This document shows, one piece after another, positions 63,208 to 64,000 of a DNA stretch of 64,000 nt (position 1 is its first letter; every line of letters starts with the position of its first letter). Source of the DNA: Streptomyces sp. NBC_00457 (GTDB taxonomy: Bacteria > Actinomycetota > Actinomycetes > Streptomycetales > Streptomycetaceae); contig NZ_CP107905.1 of assembly GCF_036014015.1 (NCBI RefSeq), positions 9,982,001 to 10,046,000 of the forward strand, written 5' to 3'. The position numbers and the translations under genes are program-made. The notes under the pieces were generated by a model, which was not told the origin of the DNA, made no database searches, and was given only the letters and a program-made list of their open reading frames with translations.

Positions 63208-63720
63208 ATGTCGCCCTTGTCGCCGACGGTCGCCCCGTCACCGGAAACGGTCGAGATCGAGCGGGCCCTCACCCGTGCCGCCTAGCTGAACGCCAGTGCC
63301 CGGCGGCACGCCGTGCTGACGGCGCTGGCGGGCGTGCAACTCGACCGGGCGGCGGTGGCACTGCTGCGCGGGCTGGCCGACGCGGAGCCGCTGCGGCTGG
63401 GGGAATTGGCCCAGCTGCTCGCCGTGGAGGCATCCCATGTCACCCGGCAGGTGCGGCAGTTGGAGAGATCCGGTCATGTCGAGCGCGTCCCCGACCCGGA
63501 CGACGGGCGCGCCCTGCGTGTGCGGCTGACGCCCGTCGGTGACGTCGTGGTCGTCAGCGGCACGGGCGGATGGGGACAGCGGTTCGTACGCCGGCTCGGC
63601 AGCGGCCGCATCGTGGTCCTCGCCGAGGCCACCCTCGCCTGGAGCCGACGTGGTCTTCGCCTTCGTTGGAGCGCGGAGCGCTGGAAGATTGCGGGACGCC
63701 CAGACGTTGTCCGGGCATGA
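63208..63720 (+). pseudogene. MarR-family regulator, decayed (amber codon 26, replaced tail)
   Basis: The frame from ATG 63208 meets a TAG at 63283-63285 (codon 26) and then continues as a clear MarR winged helix: VQLDRAAVALLRGLADAEPL, LGELAQLLAVEASHVTRQVRQLERSGHVE, DPDDGRALRVRLTPVG. After about 63540 the usual C-terminal dimerisation helix is missing and the frame reads VVVVSGTGGWGQRFVRRLG..., which is unrelated to MarR and may be a piece of another gene. Reinitiation at GTG 63313 could still yield a 135-aa protein with the DNA-binding part. Confidence 0.75.
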
Positions 63721-64000
63721 AGATCAGCGAAGCGTCCAAGGTCAGCGGCGTGAGTGCCAGGTCTTTGCGTTACTACGAGGACGAGGGCTTGATCGTTCCT
63801 GGGCGATGCGGCAATGGGTACCGGGACTACTGTCGGTCCACCATCGACCGGGTCCGTGTCATCCGCTCACTGCTGGAGTCCGGGCTGCCCGTGCGGTTGA
63901 TCAAGGAAGTCCTGCCCCACCTCACTGCCCAAGCTGACGCCGACGTTGAGGTGGTGTGCGCGGAATTCCTGCAGGAGGTGCAGAGGTATCGCGATCGGCT
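63717..64000 (+). CDS. MerR-family regulator, N-terminal part (cut by window edge)
   Basis: 94 visible codons of a MerR regulator starting MKISEASKVSGVSARSLRYYEDEGLI, a typical MerR helix-turn-helix, followed by NGYRDY and the helical VRVIRSLLESGLPVRLIKEVL. The rest lies beyond the window. The ATG overlaps the last stop of the decayed MarR frame (ATGA); no separate ribosome binding site is clear. Confidence 0.85.
   Translation, partial: MKISEASKVSGVSARSLRYYEDEGLIVPGRCGNGYRDYCRSTIDRVRVIRSLLESGLPVRLIKEVLPHLTAQADADVEVVCAEFLQEVQRYRDR

Overview
The window is high-GC DNA with dense, tightly packed genes on both strands, frequent ATGA/GTGA stop-start overlaps, GTG starts, very rare TTA codons, a GlgE-type maltosyltransferase pathway, a sugar ABC importer with no ATPase of its own, Tat signals, many small one-component regulators and a SigB/SigF-type sigma factor. 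This points to the chromosome of a Streptomyces, outside rRNA and polyketide regions. No rRNA, tRNA, CRISPR array or complete transposase was seen.

Layout. 1-3.2 kb (minus): a coupled three-gene redox/two-component operon made of a receiver fused to a thioredoxin-reductase-like flavoprotein, a Crp-domain histidine kinase and the start of a UBP-type zinc finger. 3.3-8.6 kb: small housekeeping and stress genes (VOC, universal stress protein, a DUF4032 kinase-like protein, MBL hydrolase, membrane acyltransferase, AlkB). 8.7-11.1 kb: a TetR regulator and its FAD dehydrogenase behind twin palindromes. 11.1-14.9 kb: DUF488, a lipoprotein L,D-transpeptidase and an OmpR/HK pair. 14.9-18.8 kb: a sugar-acid dehydratase/FAH operon divergent from a TTA-containing FadR regulator. 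18.8-25.6 kb: binding protein, two permeases and a GH3 glucosidase, with a divergent LacI regulator and two matching operators. 25.6-29 kb: ArgP-like LysR with LysE exporter, MFS exporter, stand-alone cNMP-domain protein. 29.3-31.3 kb: an Orn/Lys/Arg decarboxylase broken by a nested repeat insertion. 31.4-39 kb: HATPase, FUSC membrane protein, NDH-2, two exported proteins and a long-chain acyl-CoA ligase.

39.1-49.9 kb is the alpha-glucan block. GlgE, TreS, maltokinase and GlgB lie head to tail on the minus strand: trehalose to maltose, to maltose-1-phosphate, to linear glucan, to branched glucan. GlgX lies on the plus strand, coupled to a degenerate HATPase-like protein. A 189-bp MITE with perfect 22-bp ends sits 3 bp after glgX.

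49.9-64 kb is a mosaic: VOC, ANTAR, sigma factor, a MarR/ABC-2 exporter operon, an orphan hemC, a three-gene coupled operon (Tat-exported alpha/alpha-barrel glycosidase-like protein, unknown protein, GNAT), an NPP1-type necrosis-inducing protein, an ATP-dependent DNA ligase, an SDR/TetR pair with two CGTAGC-N3-GCTACG operators, another TetR, a decayed MarR gene and the start of a MerR regulator cut by the window edge.

Starts were chosen from visible ribosome binding sites, coupling overlaps and domain starts; several differ from the longest open frame.
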